DNA from: Betaproteobacteria bacterium
GTDB taxonomy: Bacteria > Pseudomonadota > Gammaproteobacteria > Burkholderiales > Burkholderiaceae_C
DNA: 64,000 nt
NCBI GenBank assembly: GCA_016704535.1
Contig: JADIZZ010000023.1
Coordinates: forward strand, 310,001 to 374,000
Direction: 5' to 3'
Shown here piece by piece: positions 15,592-23,879 of this stretch. Under the pieces are notes generated by a model, which worked only from the letters and a program-made list of their open reading frames with translations, was not told where the DNA came from and made no database searches. The position numbers and the translations under genes are program-made. Within the stretch, counting starts at the first letter, position 1. Each line of letters starts with the position of its first letter.

Positions 15592-16614
15592 GTGGCCGCT
15601 ACACTTTCAGCCGATCCTTACCCCACACCCCAGACCATGGACAAGACGGCTTCGGGCGGCGGCCCGCCCGAACGCGCGCGACGCGTGCCCTGGGCCGACG
15701 CGGTCTTCTCGTTCGCTGCACACAGCGCGGCCTGGCTGACGCTGGCGCTGCTGGCGGGCATCATCATTTCGCTGACGATCAGCGCCTGGCCGGCCATCTC
15801 GACGTACGGGTTGAGCTTCTTCGTCAATGCCGAGTGGGATCCGGTCGAAGAGAAATTCGGCGGCCTGGTGATGATCTATGGCACGCTGGCCACGTCGTTC
15901 ATTGCGCTGTTGATCGCCGTGCCGGTGAGCTTCGGCATCGCGCTGTTCCTGACCGAGTTGTCGCCGAACTGGCTGCGCCGGCCGCTCGGCACGGCCATCG
16001 AACTGCTGGCGGCGGTGCCCAGCATCGTCTATGGCATGTGGGGCCTGCTGGTGTTCGGGCCGCTGCTGGCCAAGTACGTGCAGGCGCCGGCCCAATATCT
16101 GCTCTCGGATGTGCCCGTGCTGGGTGCCCTGGTGTCGGGTGCACCGGTGGGCATCGGCATCCTGTCGGCGGGCATCATCCTGGCCATCATGGTCATCCCG
16201 TTCATCGCCTCGGTGATGCGCGATGTCTTCGAGACCACGCCCGGCATGCTGAAGGAGTCCTCCTACGCCCTGGGTGCCACCACCTGGGAGGTGGTCTCGC
16301 AGGTGGTGCTGCCCTACACCAAGAGCGGCGTCATCGGCGCCATCATGCTCGGGCTGGGGCGTGCCCTGGGTGAGACCATGGCCGTGACCTTCGTCATCGG
16401 CAACTTCAACCAGCTCGACAACCTGTCCCTCTTCGCGGCCGCCAACAGCATCACCTCGGCGATCGCCAACGAGTTCGCCGAAGCTGCGCCTGGCCTGCAC
16501 CAGGCCTCGCTGATGTACCTCGGCCTGATCCTGTTCTTGATCACTTTCTGCGTGCTGGGGCTGTCGAAGATTCTGCTCAACCAGTTGCAGCGCGGTGAAG
16601 GGAGCAGGACATGA
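15592..16614 (+). CDS. pstC: Phosphate ABC transporter permease PstC
   Basis: A PstC permease of up to 340 residues. GTG at 15592 is preceded by GAGGG and gives a 15-residue extension; ATG at 15637 gives the more usual N-terminus but has no ribosome site. Six membrane segments are evident (first at TLALLAGIIISLTISAWPAI). The permease signature for PstB contact is near SSYALGATTWEVVSQVVLP, with GRALGETMAVTFVIGN after it. Forms the channel with PstA. The stop overlaps the pstA start as ATGA. Confidence 0.95.
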   Translation: MAATLSADPYPTPQTMDKTASGGGPPERARRVPWADAVFSFAAHSAAWLTLALLAGIIISLTISAWPAISTYGLSFFVNAEWDPVEEKFGGLVMIYGTLATSFIALLIAVPVSFGIALFLTELSPNWLRRPLGTAIELLAAVPSIVYGMWGLLVFGPLLAKYVQAPAQYLLSDVPVLGALVSGAPVGIGILSAGIILAIMVIPFIASVMRDVFETTPGMLKESSYALGATTWEVVSQVVLPYTKSGVIGAIMLGLGRALGETMAVTFVIGNFNQLDNLSLFAAANSITSAIANEFAEAAPGLHQASLMYLGLILFLITFCVLGLSKILLNQLQRGEGSRT

Positions 16615-17486
16615 GCGGGCTCGTCCTGTCGGCGGGCGACAAGGCCCGCATGGGCATGCACCTCAAGCGCAAGCGCATGAACGTGATCGCTCTGACGCTT
16701 TCGCTGGCCGCGATGAGCTTCGGCCTGTTCTGGCTGGCCTGGATCCTGTTCGAAACGATCCGCCTGGGCATCGGCGGCATCACGCTGTCGGTGTTCACCG
16801 AAATGACCCCGCCGCCGCAGGCCGAGACCGGCGGCCTGGCCAACGCCATCTTCGGCTCGCTGGTCATGGTCGGGCTGGCCACGGCGCTGGGCACGCCCAT
16901 CGGCGTCATGTGCGGCGTCTACCTGGCCGAATACGGCAAGGCCCGCTGGCTGGGCCGGATCACGGGCTTCATCAACGACATCCTGTTGTCGGCGCCCTCC
17001 ATCGTCATCGGCCTCTTCATCTACGCCATCTTCGTGGCCAAGGTGAGGTCGTTCTCAGCCATAGCCGGGGTGCTGGCGCTGTCGCTGATCGTCATCCCGG
17101 TGGTCATCCGCACCACCGAGAACATGCTCAGCCTGATCCCCAACGCCCTGCGCGAGGCCGCGTATGCGCTGGGCACGCCGAAGTGGAAGGTCATCTCCTC
17201 CATCACGCTCAAGGCTGCGCGTGCCGGTGTGTTGACAGGCATGCTTCTGGCCGTGGCGCGCATTGCAGGGGAGACCGCGCCGCTGCTCTTCACGGCACTG
17301 TCGAACCAGTTCTGGACCATGAGCCTTAACGAGCCCATGGCCAGCCTGCCGGTGACGATCTACAAGTTTGCGCTCAGCCCCTACGACAACTGGCGCGACC
17401 TGGCCTGGGCCGGCGTGTTCCTCATCACGCTGGGCGTGCTGGCGCTGAACATCCTGGCGCGTGTGCTGTTCCGCAAGAAGGACTGA
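16611..17486 (+). CDS. pstA: Phosphate ABC transporter permease PstA
   Basis: A 291-residue PstA. A basic N-terminus (KARMGMHLKRKRM) precedes the first membrane helix; about six helices follow. The coupling segment REAAYALGTPKWKVISSITLKAA and ARIAGETAPLLFTALSNQFW are typical. It pairs with PstC in the inner membrane. The ATGA overlap with pstC fixes the start, and pstB begins six bases after its stop. Confidence 0.96.
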   Translation: MSGLVLSAGDKARMGMHLKRKRMNVIALTLSLAAMSFGLFWLAWILFETIRLGIGGITLSVFTEMTPPPQAETGGLANAIFGSLVMVGLATALGTPIGVMCGVYLAEYGKARWLGRITGFINDILLSAPSIVIGLFIYAIFVAKVRSFSAIAGVLALSLIVIPVVIRTTENMLSLIPNALREAAYALGTPKWKVISSITLKAARAGVLTGMLLAVARIAGETAPLLFTALSNQFWTMSLNEPMASLPVTIYKFALSPYDNWRDLAWAGVFLITLGVLALNILARVLFRKKD

Positions 17487-17492
17487 AGACCC

Positions 17493-18278
17493 ATGGATAC
17501 CCGAGTACAGACCGACGCAGCCGAGAAGATCAAGCTGTCGGTGCGCGACCTGAACTTCTACTATGGCAAGTTCCACGCGCTGAAGAACATCAACCTGGAG
17601 ATCCCCGAGCGCAAGGTCACGGCCTTCATCGGCCCCTCGGGCTGTGGCAAGAGCACCTTGCTGCGGGTCTTCAACCGCATGTTCGAGCTCTACCCCGAGC
17701 AGCGCGCCGAGGGCACCGTGGCTTTGGACGGCCATGACGTGCTGACTTCCACCCTGGACGTGAGCTTGATCCGGGCCAAGATCGGCATGGTCTTCCAGAA
17801 GCCCACGCCCTTCCCGATGTCGATCTACGACAACATCGCCTTCGGCGTGCGCCTGTTCGAGAACCTGCCTCGCGCGGAAATGGACGAGCGCGTGGAATGG
17901 GCGCTGAAGAAGGCGGCTCTGTGGAACGAGGCCAAGGACAAGCTGGGTCAGAACGGCGCCAGCCTGTCGGGCGGGCAGCAGCAGCGGCTGTGCATCGCGC
18001 GTGGCATCGCCATCAAGCCCGAGGTGCTGCTGCTGGACGAGCCCTGTTCGGCGCTGGACCCCATCTCCACAGGCAAGATCGAAGAGCTGATCCACGAGCT
18101 CAAGGCCGACTACACGGTGGTCATCGTCACCCACAACATGCAGCAGGCCGCCCGCTGCAGCGACTACACCGCCTACATGTACCTGGGCGATCTGGTGGAG
18201 TTCGGTGCCACCTCGGACGTCTTCATGAAGCCCAAGAAGAAGGACACCGAGGACTACATCACCGGCCGCTTCGGCTGA
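17493..18278 (+). CDS. pstB: Phosphate ABC transporter ATPase PstB
   Basis: A 261-residue ABC ATPase. Walker A is GPSGCGKST, the Q-loop VFQKPTPFPMSIYDNIAFG is the version specific to PstB, the signature is LSGGQQQRLCIARG, Walker B is VLLLDEPCSALDP, and the switch His is in VIVTHNMQQAAR. It powers phosphate import through PstCA and, with PhoU, conveys the phosphate state to PhoR. All key residues are intact. Confidence 0.97.
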   Translation: MDTRVQTDAAEKIKLSVRDLNFYYGKFHALKNINLEIPERKVTAFIGPSGCGKSTLLRVFNRMFELYPEQRAEGTVALDGHDVLTSTLDVSLIRAKIGMVFQKPTPFPMSIYDNIAFGVRLFENLPRAEMDERVEWALKKAALWNEAKDKLGQNGASLSGGQQQRLCIARGIAIKPEVLLLDEPCSALDPISTGKIEELIHELKADYTVVIVTHNMQQAARCSDYTAYMYLGDLVEFGATSDVFMKPKKKDTEDYITGRFG

Positions 18279-18302
18279 CCGGCACCACTGCAGGGAGACA
18301 AC

Positions 18303-19010
18303 ATGAACGACAAGCACATCTCGACCCAGTTCGACGCCGAGCTCATCGGCATCTCCACGCGCGTGCTGGAGATGGGCGGCCTGGTCGAATCCCAGGTGGC
18401 GAAGGCCGTCTACGCGCTGGCCCACTTCAGCGGCGACACCGCCAGCCAGGTGCTGCAGATCGAGGAACGCGTCAACGCGATGGAAGTCGAGATCGACCGC
18501 GACCTCTCGACCATCATCGCGCGGCGCCAGCCCACGGCGCGCGACCTGCGCCTGCTCATCGCCATCAGCAAGACCATCGGCAACCTCGAGCGCGTGGGCG
18601 ACGAGGGCGCACGCATCGCGCGCACGGTGCAGCGGCTGATGAACAGCGGCGTCTCGAGCAAGATGCGCCTGCCGGTGAGCGACATCTCCTTCGAGGCCGA
18701 CCTGGCCATTGCGCTGCTGCGCAAGTCGCTCGACGCCTTCGCACGCCTGGACGCCCACGCCGCGCTGGAAGTCATCAAGGGCGACAACGAGATCGACGTC
18801 GAGTTCGACGGCCTGATGCGCAAGCTGGTCACCTACATGATGGAAGACCCACGCACCATCTCGGCCAGCATCGACCTGGTGTTCGTGGCCAAGGCCATCG
18901 AGCGCGTGGGCGACCACGCCAAGAACCTGGCCGAGCAGGTGATCTACGTCGTCAAGGGCACCGACGTGCGGCACACACCCACCGACGACATCGCGTCGAA
19001 GGTGTCCTGA
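18303..19010 (+). CDS. phoU: Phosphate signalling regulator PhoU
   Basis: A 235-residue all-helical PhoU with two repeated three-helix units, each bearing the acidic metal-binding motif: ERVNAMEVEIDRDLSTIIARRQPTA in the first and GDNEIDVEFDGLMRKL in the second, and the matching ERVGDEGARIA and ERVGDHAKNLAEQV helices. PhoU couples PstB to PhoR and keeps PhoR in its phosphatase state when phosphate is plentiful. An AGGGAGA ribosome site lies just before the start. Confidence 0.97.
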   Translation: MNDKHISTQFDAELIGISTRVLEMGGLVESQVAKAVYALAHFSGDTASQVLQIEERVNAMEVEIDRDLSTIIARRQPTARDLRLLIAISKTIGNLERVGDEGARIARTVQRLMNSGVSSKMRLPVSDISFEADLAIALLRKSLDAFARLDAHAALEVIKGDNEIDVEFDGLMRKLVTYMMEDPRTISASIDLVFVAKAIERVGDHAKNLAEQVIYVVKGTDVRHTPTDDIASKVS

Positions 19011-19035
19011 AGCCGCGGCACGAGGGGACACGCGC

Positions 19036-19734
19036 ATGGCAAGAATCCTGGTCGTCGAGGACGAACCCGCGATCGCCGAGCTGATCACGCTGAACCTGCG
19101 CCACGACGGCCACGAGGTGCAGCTGGCACCGGGCTCGCAGGAAGCCGAGGACGCCATCCGCGCCGCGCTGCCCGACCTGGTGCTGCTGGACTGGATGCTG
19201 CCGGGCGAATCGGGCGTGCAACTCGCGCAGCGCTGGCGGCGCGACGCGCGCACGCGCGAGCTGCCCATCCTGATGCTGACGGCACGTTCGGACGAGCGTG
19301 ACATCGTTCAGGGCCTGGACTGCGGCGCCGACGACTACCTGACCAAACCGTTCTCGACCAGCGTGCTGGTGGCCCGTATCCGCTCGCTGCTGCGCCGCAA
19401 GGCGCCGCAGGCACTGGACACGGCGGTACAGGTCGGCAACCTGAAACTCGACCCGTCGACGATGCGTGTTTCGGCCGGCGACGTGAGCATCAAGCTCGGC
19501 CCCACCGAGTTCCGGCTGCTGCGCTTCCTGATGAACCACCCCGAGCGTGTGCATACTCGAGCCCAACTGCTCGATCGCGTCTGGGGCGACCATGTCTTTA
19601 TCGAGGAACGCACGGTGGACGTGCATGTCAAGCGCCTGCGCGAAGCGTTGGGCGCGGCCGACTGTGCTGGCATGGTGGAAACCGTGCGCGGTGCGGGCTA
19701 CCGCCTGGCCCGCCCCGTCACCGCTGGTGCCTGA
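19036..19734 (+). CDS. phoB: Phosphate regulon response regulator PhoB
   Basis: A 232-residue OmpR/PhoB-type response regulator. The receiver has the acidic pair EDEP, phospho-acceptor Asp in LVLLDWMLPGESG, the switch Thr in MLTARSDE and Lys in DDYLTKPFS. The winged helix contains LGPTEFRLLRFLMNHPERVHTRAQLLDRVWG and RTVDVHVKRLR. It binds Pho boxes such as that at 14407-14424. The phoR start lies inside its last codons. Confidence 0.97.
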   Translation: MARILVVEDEPAIAELITLNLRHDGHEVQLAPGSQEAEDAIRAALPDLVLLDWMLPGESGVQLAQRWRRDARTRELPILMLTARSDERDIVQGLDCGADDYLTKPFSTSVLVARIRSLLRRKAPQALDTAVQVGNLKLDPSTMRVSAGDVSIKLGPTEFRLLRFLMNHPERVHTRAQLLDRVWGDHVFIEERTVDVHVKRLREALGAADCAGMVETVRGAGYRLARPVTAGA

Positions 19735-21067
19735 GCAGCCAGCGGCGCGCCGCACTCCACCCTGGTTGCTGGCCGGGACGGCTGCCACCGTGCCGGGCAC
19801 GGTGCTGGCCGCGGACGGAGCCGGCACCGTACCGCTGGCTCTGGCCGTCGGGCTGGCGCTGGTCTTCGGGGCACTGTGGCTGCGCGACCGACACCGCCTG
19901 TCGCGCCTGATGAGCTGGCTGAACGGGCCGATGGACGGTCCGCCGCCCGACGAAAGCGGCAGCATCGGCGAGGCGGCCAACCGCGTGCAGCGTGCACTGC
20001 GCGCCCGCGAGCGGGACGCCGCTGTCGAACGCGAACGTCTGGCGCAGTTCCTCTCGGCCATCGAGGCTTCACCCAACGGCGTGGTGCTGCTCGACGAGGA
20101 AGACGGCGTCCGTTGGCTGAACCGCACGGCCGCCGCGCACTTCGGCCTCGACCCGGAGCGCGACCTGGGCCAGCGCATCACTCACCTGGTGCGCGCACCT
20201 GCCTTCGTCGGCCACATGCAAGGCCCCGACACCGGCGTCGAGCTGGTGCTGCCCAGCCCACGCGGCAATGCCACGCTGGCGATGCTGCTGCGCCCCTACG
20301 GCGACCGCATGCGGCTGCTGCTGTCGCAGGACATCACCGAACGCGAACGCAACGACGCCATGCGGCGCGACTTCGTCGCCAACGTCTCGCACGAGATCCG
20401 CAGCCCGTTGACGGTGCTGCTGGGCTTCGTCGATTCGATGATGCAACTGCCGTTGACCGCAGCCGAGCGTGAACGTGCGCTGGCCGTGATGCACCAGCAG
20501 GCCGAGCGCATGCAGACGCTGGTGACCGACCTGCTGGCGCTGGCACAGATCGAGGGCGCGCCGCGGCCGTCGGTGGAGAACTGGGTCGACGTGGACGAAT
20601 TGATGCGCCGTCTGCAGAACGACGTCACGGCCAGCGACGCAGGCCAGCACCCGGTGCACGTCAGCGTGGAAGGCCAGGCGCGCCTGACCGGCGTCGAGTC
20701 GGAACTGTTCAGCGCCTTCTGGAACCTGGCCAGCAACGCCCTGCGCTACACACCCGCCGGCGGCACGGTGGACATCAAATGGCGCCTGCGGCCGGAAGGC
20801 GGCGGCGAGTTCTGCGTCTGCGACAGCGGCCCGGGCATCGCACGCGAGCACCTGCCGCGGCTGACCGAGCGTTTCTACCGCGTCGACGCCAGCCGCTCGC
20901 GCGCCACCGGCGGCACCGGCCTGGGCCTGGCCATCGTCAAGCACGTGGTGCAGCGCCACGACGGCGAGTTGCTGATCAGCAGCGAGGTGGGCAAGGGCTC
21001 GCAGTTCCGCATCGTGCTGCCGGCACACCGGGTTCGGGCGCTGGCGCCTGCTGTCGCGCTGGCGTGA
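19727..21067 (+). CDS. phoR: Phosphate regulon sensor histidine kinase PhoR
   Basis: A 446-residue sensor kinase from GTG at 19727, which overlaps the phoB stop by eight bases; the frame is open further upstream only inside phoB. One clear hydrophobic segment lies near residue 40 (VPLALAVGLALVFGALWL), then a PAS-like domain (FLSAIEASPNGVVLLDEEDGVRWLN), the dimerisation His in NVSHEIRSPLTVLLGF, N-box FWNLASNALRYTPAGG, and G-boxes CDSGPGIA and GGTGLGLAIVKHV. It phosphorylates PhoB when phosphate is scarce. Confidence 0.94.
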   Translation: MPEQPAARRTPPWLLAGTAATVPGTVLAADGAGTVPLALAVGLALVFGALWLRDRHRLSRLMSWLNGPMDGPPPDESGSIGEAANRVQRALRARERDAAVERERLAQFLSAIEASPNGVVLLDEEDGVRWLNRTAAAHFGLDPERDLGQRITHLVRAPAFVGHMQGPDTGVELVLPSPRGNATLAMLLRPYGDRMRLLLSQDITERERNDAMRRDFVANVSHEIRSPLTVLLGFVDSMMQLPLTAAERERALAVMHQQAERMQTLVTDLLALAQIEGAPRPSVENWVDVDELMRRLQNDVTASDAGQHPVHVSVEGQARLTGVESELFSAFWNLASNALRYTPAGGTVDIKWRLRPEGGGEFCVCDSGPGIAREHLPRLTERFYRVDASRSRATGGTGLGLAIVKHVVQRHDGELLISSEVGKGSQFRIVLPAHRVRALAPAVALA

Positions 21068-21214
21068 GGCCTGGCTGCCGAAGGGATAGGCGGGTCACGC
21101 CCCCTTTCCGCTTCGATGGCGCCGGCAGGCGCACAGGATCCGAATATTGTGAGCAGGCGCACACATTCCTTTTGCGACTTCCCTACCGGTCAGGGACCTT
21201 TGCACACCCGATCG

Positions 21215-21241
21215 TCAGCACTCTCGATTCGAGAGTGCTAA
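21215..21241. promoter_or_regulatory. CIRCE element (HrcA operator) upstream of rpoH
   Basis: TCAGCACTC (21215-21223), nine bases, then GAGTGCTAA (21233-21241): the CIRCE consensus TTAGCACTC-N9-GAGTGCTAA with one mismatch. The arms extend inward, so AGCACTCTCG pairs perfectly with CGAGAGTGCT around ATT. It ends four bases before the GAGG ribosome site of rpoH, so HrcA binding would block transcription and the RNA hairpin could also affect translation. hrcA is not in the window. Confidence 0.9.
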
Positions 21242-21256
21242 TATTTGAGGAACCCG

Positions 21257-22204
21257 ATGCCCCGAGAGGTACTCAGAAGCCGCATGAACGCCACCGCCAC
21301 GACCGCCCTCAGCCTGCGCGACCCCTGGTCCCTGGTGCCCTCGCTGGGCAACCTGGAGGCCTACGTCTCGGCCGTCAACCGCATGCCGATGCTGACGCCG
21401 ATGCAGGAGACGGAACTGGCCCGCGCGCTGCGTGACCATGGCGACGTGCAGGCCGCCGGGCGTCTGGTGCTGTCACACCTGCGCTTGGTGGTGTCGATCT
21501 CGCGCCAGTACCTGGGTTACGGGCTGCCGCAGGGTGACCTGATCCAGGAAGGCAATGTCGGCCTGATGAAGGCCGTCAAGCGCTTCGACCCCGAGCAAGG
21601 CGTGCGCCTGGTCAGCTACGCCATGCACTGGATCAAGGCCGAGATCCACGAATACATCCTGAAGAACTGGCGCATGGTGAAGGTGGCCACCACCAAGGCC
21701 CAGCGCAAGCTGTTCTTCAACCTGCGTTCGATGAAGCAGGGCATGAAGGGCGACGCCGCCGAGGGCGAGACGCACCGCAACACGTTGACGCCCAGCGAAG
21801 TGGCCAGCATGGCGCGCGCGCTCAAGGTCAAGCCCGAGGAAGTGGTCGAGATGGAGATGCGCCTGTCGGGCGGCGACGTGGCCCTGGAGCCGCAGAACGA
21901 CGATGGGGAAGAGAGCTATGCGCCCATCGCCTACCTGGCCGACGAGCACAACGAACCGACACGCCTGATCGAGGCCCGCCACCGCGACTGGCTCGCGGGT
22001 GATGGCATCTCGCACGCGCTGAACGCGCTGGACGAACGCAGCCGCCGCATCGTGGAAGAGCGCTGGCTGAAGGTCAACGACGACAGCTCGGGCGGCATGA
22101 CGCTACACGAACTGGCGGCGGTGTACGGTGTCAGCGCCGAGCGCATCCGCCAGATCGAAGTGGCGGCGATGAAGAAGATGCGCAAGGCGCTCGAGACAGC
22201 CTAA
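21257..22204 (+). CDS. rpoH: Heat-shock sigma factor RpoH (sigma-32)
   Basis: A 315-residue sigma-70-family factor of the RpoH class. Region 2 carries SHLRLVVSISRQYLGYGLPQGDLIQEGNVGLMKAVKRFDPEQGVRLVSYAMHWIKAEI, with the RpoH box near QRKLFFNLRSMKQ; region 4.2 ends ERIRQIEVAAMKKMRKAL. ATG at 21257 is chosen because GAGG lies six bases upstream; ATG at 21284 is the alternative and has poorer spacing. A CIRCE element immediately upstream puts the gene under HrcA control, linking the two heat-shock circuits. It directs RNA polymerase to chaperone and protease genes. Confidence 0.96.
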   Translation: MPREVLRSRMNATATTALSLRDPWSLVPSLGNLEAYVSAVNRMPMLTPMQETELARALRDHGDVQAAGRLVLSHLRLVVSISRQYLGYGLPQGDLIQEGNVGLMKAVKRFDPEQGVRLVSYAMHWIKAEIHEYILKNWRMVKVATTKAQRKLFFNLRSMKQGMKGDAAEGETHRNTLTPSEVASMARALKVKPEEVVEMEMRLSGGDVALEPQNDDGEESYAPIAYLADEHNEPTRLIEARHRDWLAGDGISHALNALDERSRRIVEERWLKVNDDSSGGMTLHELAAVYGVSAERIRQIEVAAMKKMRKALETA

Positions 22205-22254
22205 GAGACCAAGATTCCCGCCGCGGAACCGGCTTCGCCGGGCCGCTGGCGGAC

Positions 22255-22368
22255 GGCCCCCTCGGGGGGTCTGAGGGCCGCGGCTCCAAGCCCGCCTGCG
22301 CGGGCTTGGACGGCCCGAAGGCCGGCTGTCTCCGGCAGCCGGCGGGAGCGCCAGCGAGCTTGGGGGCT
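22255..22368. repeat. GC palindrome repeat element, copy A, between rpoH and sco
   Basis: The convergent rpoH-sco gap contains CCCCCTCGGGGGG (22257-22269), then a perfect ten-base hairpin CCAAGCCCGC/GCGGGCTTGG around CTGC (22286-22309), and ends with GAGCTTGGGGGCTCT. The first 13 bases are identical to those of copy C at 61725-61737. The arrangement probably acts as a bidirectional transcription stop for the two convergent genes and looks like a dispersed REP-type repeat. Confidence 0.6.
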
Positions 22369-22968
22369 CTACTTCAGCAAGAGCAGCAGGTCGTGCTTCA
22401 GCGATTCGGCTCCGGTGCCGTAGCGCGTGAACAGCCGCACTTTGCCCTGGGTGTCGAAGACGTAGCTGCCGGCCGTGTGGTCCATCGTGTAGCTGCCCTC
22501 GGTCTTGCCCGGCACCTTGGCGTAGAAGACCTTGAAGCGCTTGGCGATGGCCTTGGTGTCGTCGAGACTGCCGCGCAGCGCGATGAAGTCGGGGCTGAAG
22601 TTGGCGACGTAGGCCTTCAGCACCTCGGGCGTGTCGCGCTCGGGGTCGATGCTGACGAAGATGCCCTGCACCCGTGCGCCGTCGGCGCCCATGGCCTTCT
22701 TCACTTCGGCCAGTTCCAGCATCGTCGTCGGGCAGACGTCGGGGCACTGCGTGAAGCCGAAGAAGACGACCACCAGCTTGCCCTTGAACTCGGCGATGTG
22801 ACGCACGCGGCCTTCGGTATCGGGCAGGCCCAGGTCCTGCGCGTACTCGGCGCCGGTGATGTCGATGGCCTTGTAGGCCGAAGGCTTCGCGACGTCGCAG
22901 GCCGAAAGCGCCAGCGGCACAAGCGCCGCCAGGCCCATGAGAGTCAGGAGACGACGCGCGATAGCCAT
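22369..22968 (-). CDS. SCO1/SenC-family copper chaperone
   Basis: A 199-residue Sco protein. A signal/lipobox (LALSAC) anchors it in the membrane; the thioredoxin fold carries the copper-binding CPDVC and the distal His in SYTMDHTAGSYVFD. Sco proteins deliver copper to, or keep reduced, the CuA site of cytochrome oxidase subunit II. The ATG at 22968 lies inside ctaB and overlaps it by 25 bases, so the two are translationally linked. It is the last gene of the heme A/assembly operon. Confidence 0.94.
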   Translation of the reverse strand: MAIARRLLTLMGLAALVPLALSACDVAKPSAYKAIDITGAEYAQDLGLPDTEGRVRHIAEFKGKLVVVFFGFTQCPDVCPTTMLELAEVKKAMGADGARVQGIFVSIDPERDTPEVLKAYVANFSPDFIALRGSLDDTKAIAKRFKVFYAKVPGKTEGSYTMDHTAGSYVFDTQGKVRLFTRYGTGAESLKHDLLLLLK

Positions 22969-23861
22969 GGGCTCACATAGTGGTCGACCAGCAGCGCCGC
23001 GAACAGCAGCGACAGGTGCCAGATCGAGAAGCGAAAGGTCTTCTTTGCCAACAGGTCGCTGTAGTCGCGCCACAGGGTCCAGGCGTAGACCATGAACATC
23101 ACACCCAGCACCACGGCGGCGGCCAGGTAGATCCAGCCGCTCATGCCGTAGACGAAGGGCAGCAAGGTGGCCGCGAAGAGCACGAAGGTGTAGAGCAACA
23201 CCTGCAGCCGCGTGAACTCGGAGCCGTGGGTGATGGGCAGCATGGGCAGGCCGGCCTTGCGGTAGTCCTCCACCCGGTACAGCGCCAGCGCCCAGAAGTG
23301 CGGCGGTGTCCACAGGAAGATGATCAGGCACAGCATCAGCGCCTCGGGGCCGACCTCGCCCGTCATCGCGGCCCAGCCCAGCACCGGCGGCATGGCACCG
23401 CTGGCGCCGCCGATGACGATGTTCTGCGGCGTCAGCGGCTTCAGCACCACGGTGTAGACCACTGCATAGCCGACGAAGGTGGCAAAGGTCAGCCACATCG
23501 TCAGCGGGTTGACCCAGAAGTACAGTACCGCGCTGCCCGCGGCACAGAGCACGGCCGAGAAGCTCAGCGTGTAGGGCGTCGTCAGCTCGCCCTTGGCGGT
23601 GGGGCGCCAGGCGGTGCGCTTCATGCGGCTGTCGATCTGCTGCTCGACCAGGCAGTTGAAAGCCGCGGCGGCACTGGCCACCAGCCAGATGCCCAGCGTG
23701 GCCGCGCCGGCCAGCCGCCAGTCGGGCAGGCCGGGCTGGGCCAGCAGCACGCCGATCAAGGCGCAGAAGACGATGAGCTGCACCACGCGCGGCTTGGTCA
23801 GCGCGTAGTACTGGGCCCAGCGCGTCATGGCGGGGCGGGGGGCGGCGAGGGTCTGGCTCAT
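22944..23861 (-). CDS. ctaB: Protoheme IX farnesyltransferase (heme O synthase) CtaB
   Basis: A 305-residue UbiA-superfamily prenyltransferase with about nine membrane helices. The Asp-rich substrate motif is FNCLVEQQIDSRMKRTAWRP, preceded by YYALTKPRVVQLIVFCALIG and followed by GGASGAMPPVLGWAA and LFLWTPPHFWALAL-type segments (here IIFLWTPPHFWALALYR). It farnesylates heme B to heme O, the precursor of the heme A made by CtaA just upstream. The start MSQTLAAPRPAMTRW is the usual form. Confidence 0.96.
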   Translation of the reverse strand: MSQTLAAPRPAMTRWAQYYALTKPRVVQLIVFCALIGVLLAQPGLPDWRLAGAATLGIWLVASAAAAFNCLVEQQIDSRMKRTAWRPTAKGELTTPYTLSFSAVLCAAGSAVLYFWVNPLTMWLTFATFVGYAVVYTVVLKPLTPQNIVIGGASGAMPPVLGWAAMTGEVGPEALMLCLIIFLWTPPHFWALALYRVEDYRKAGLPMLPITHGSEFTRLQVLLYTFVLFAATLLPFVYGMSGWIYLAAAVVLGVMFMVYAWTLWRDYSDLLAKKTFRFSIWHLSLLFAALLVDHYVSPWLSRVVS

Positions 23862-23879
23862 CGGGGGTAACCGCGCATT

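Noticed and set aside
17055..19304. A 749-codon open frame opposite pstA-phoB
   Set aside because: Antisense to five confident genes and without any family resemblance.
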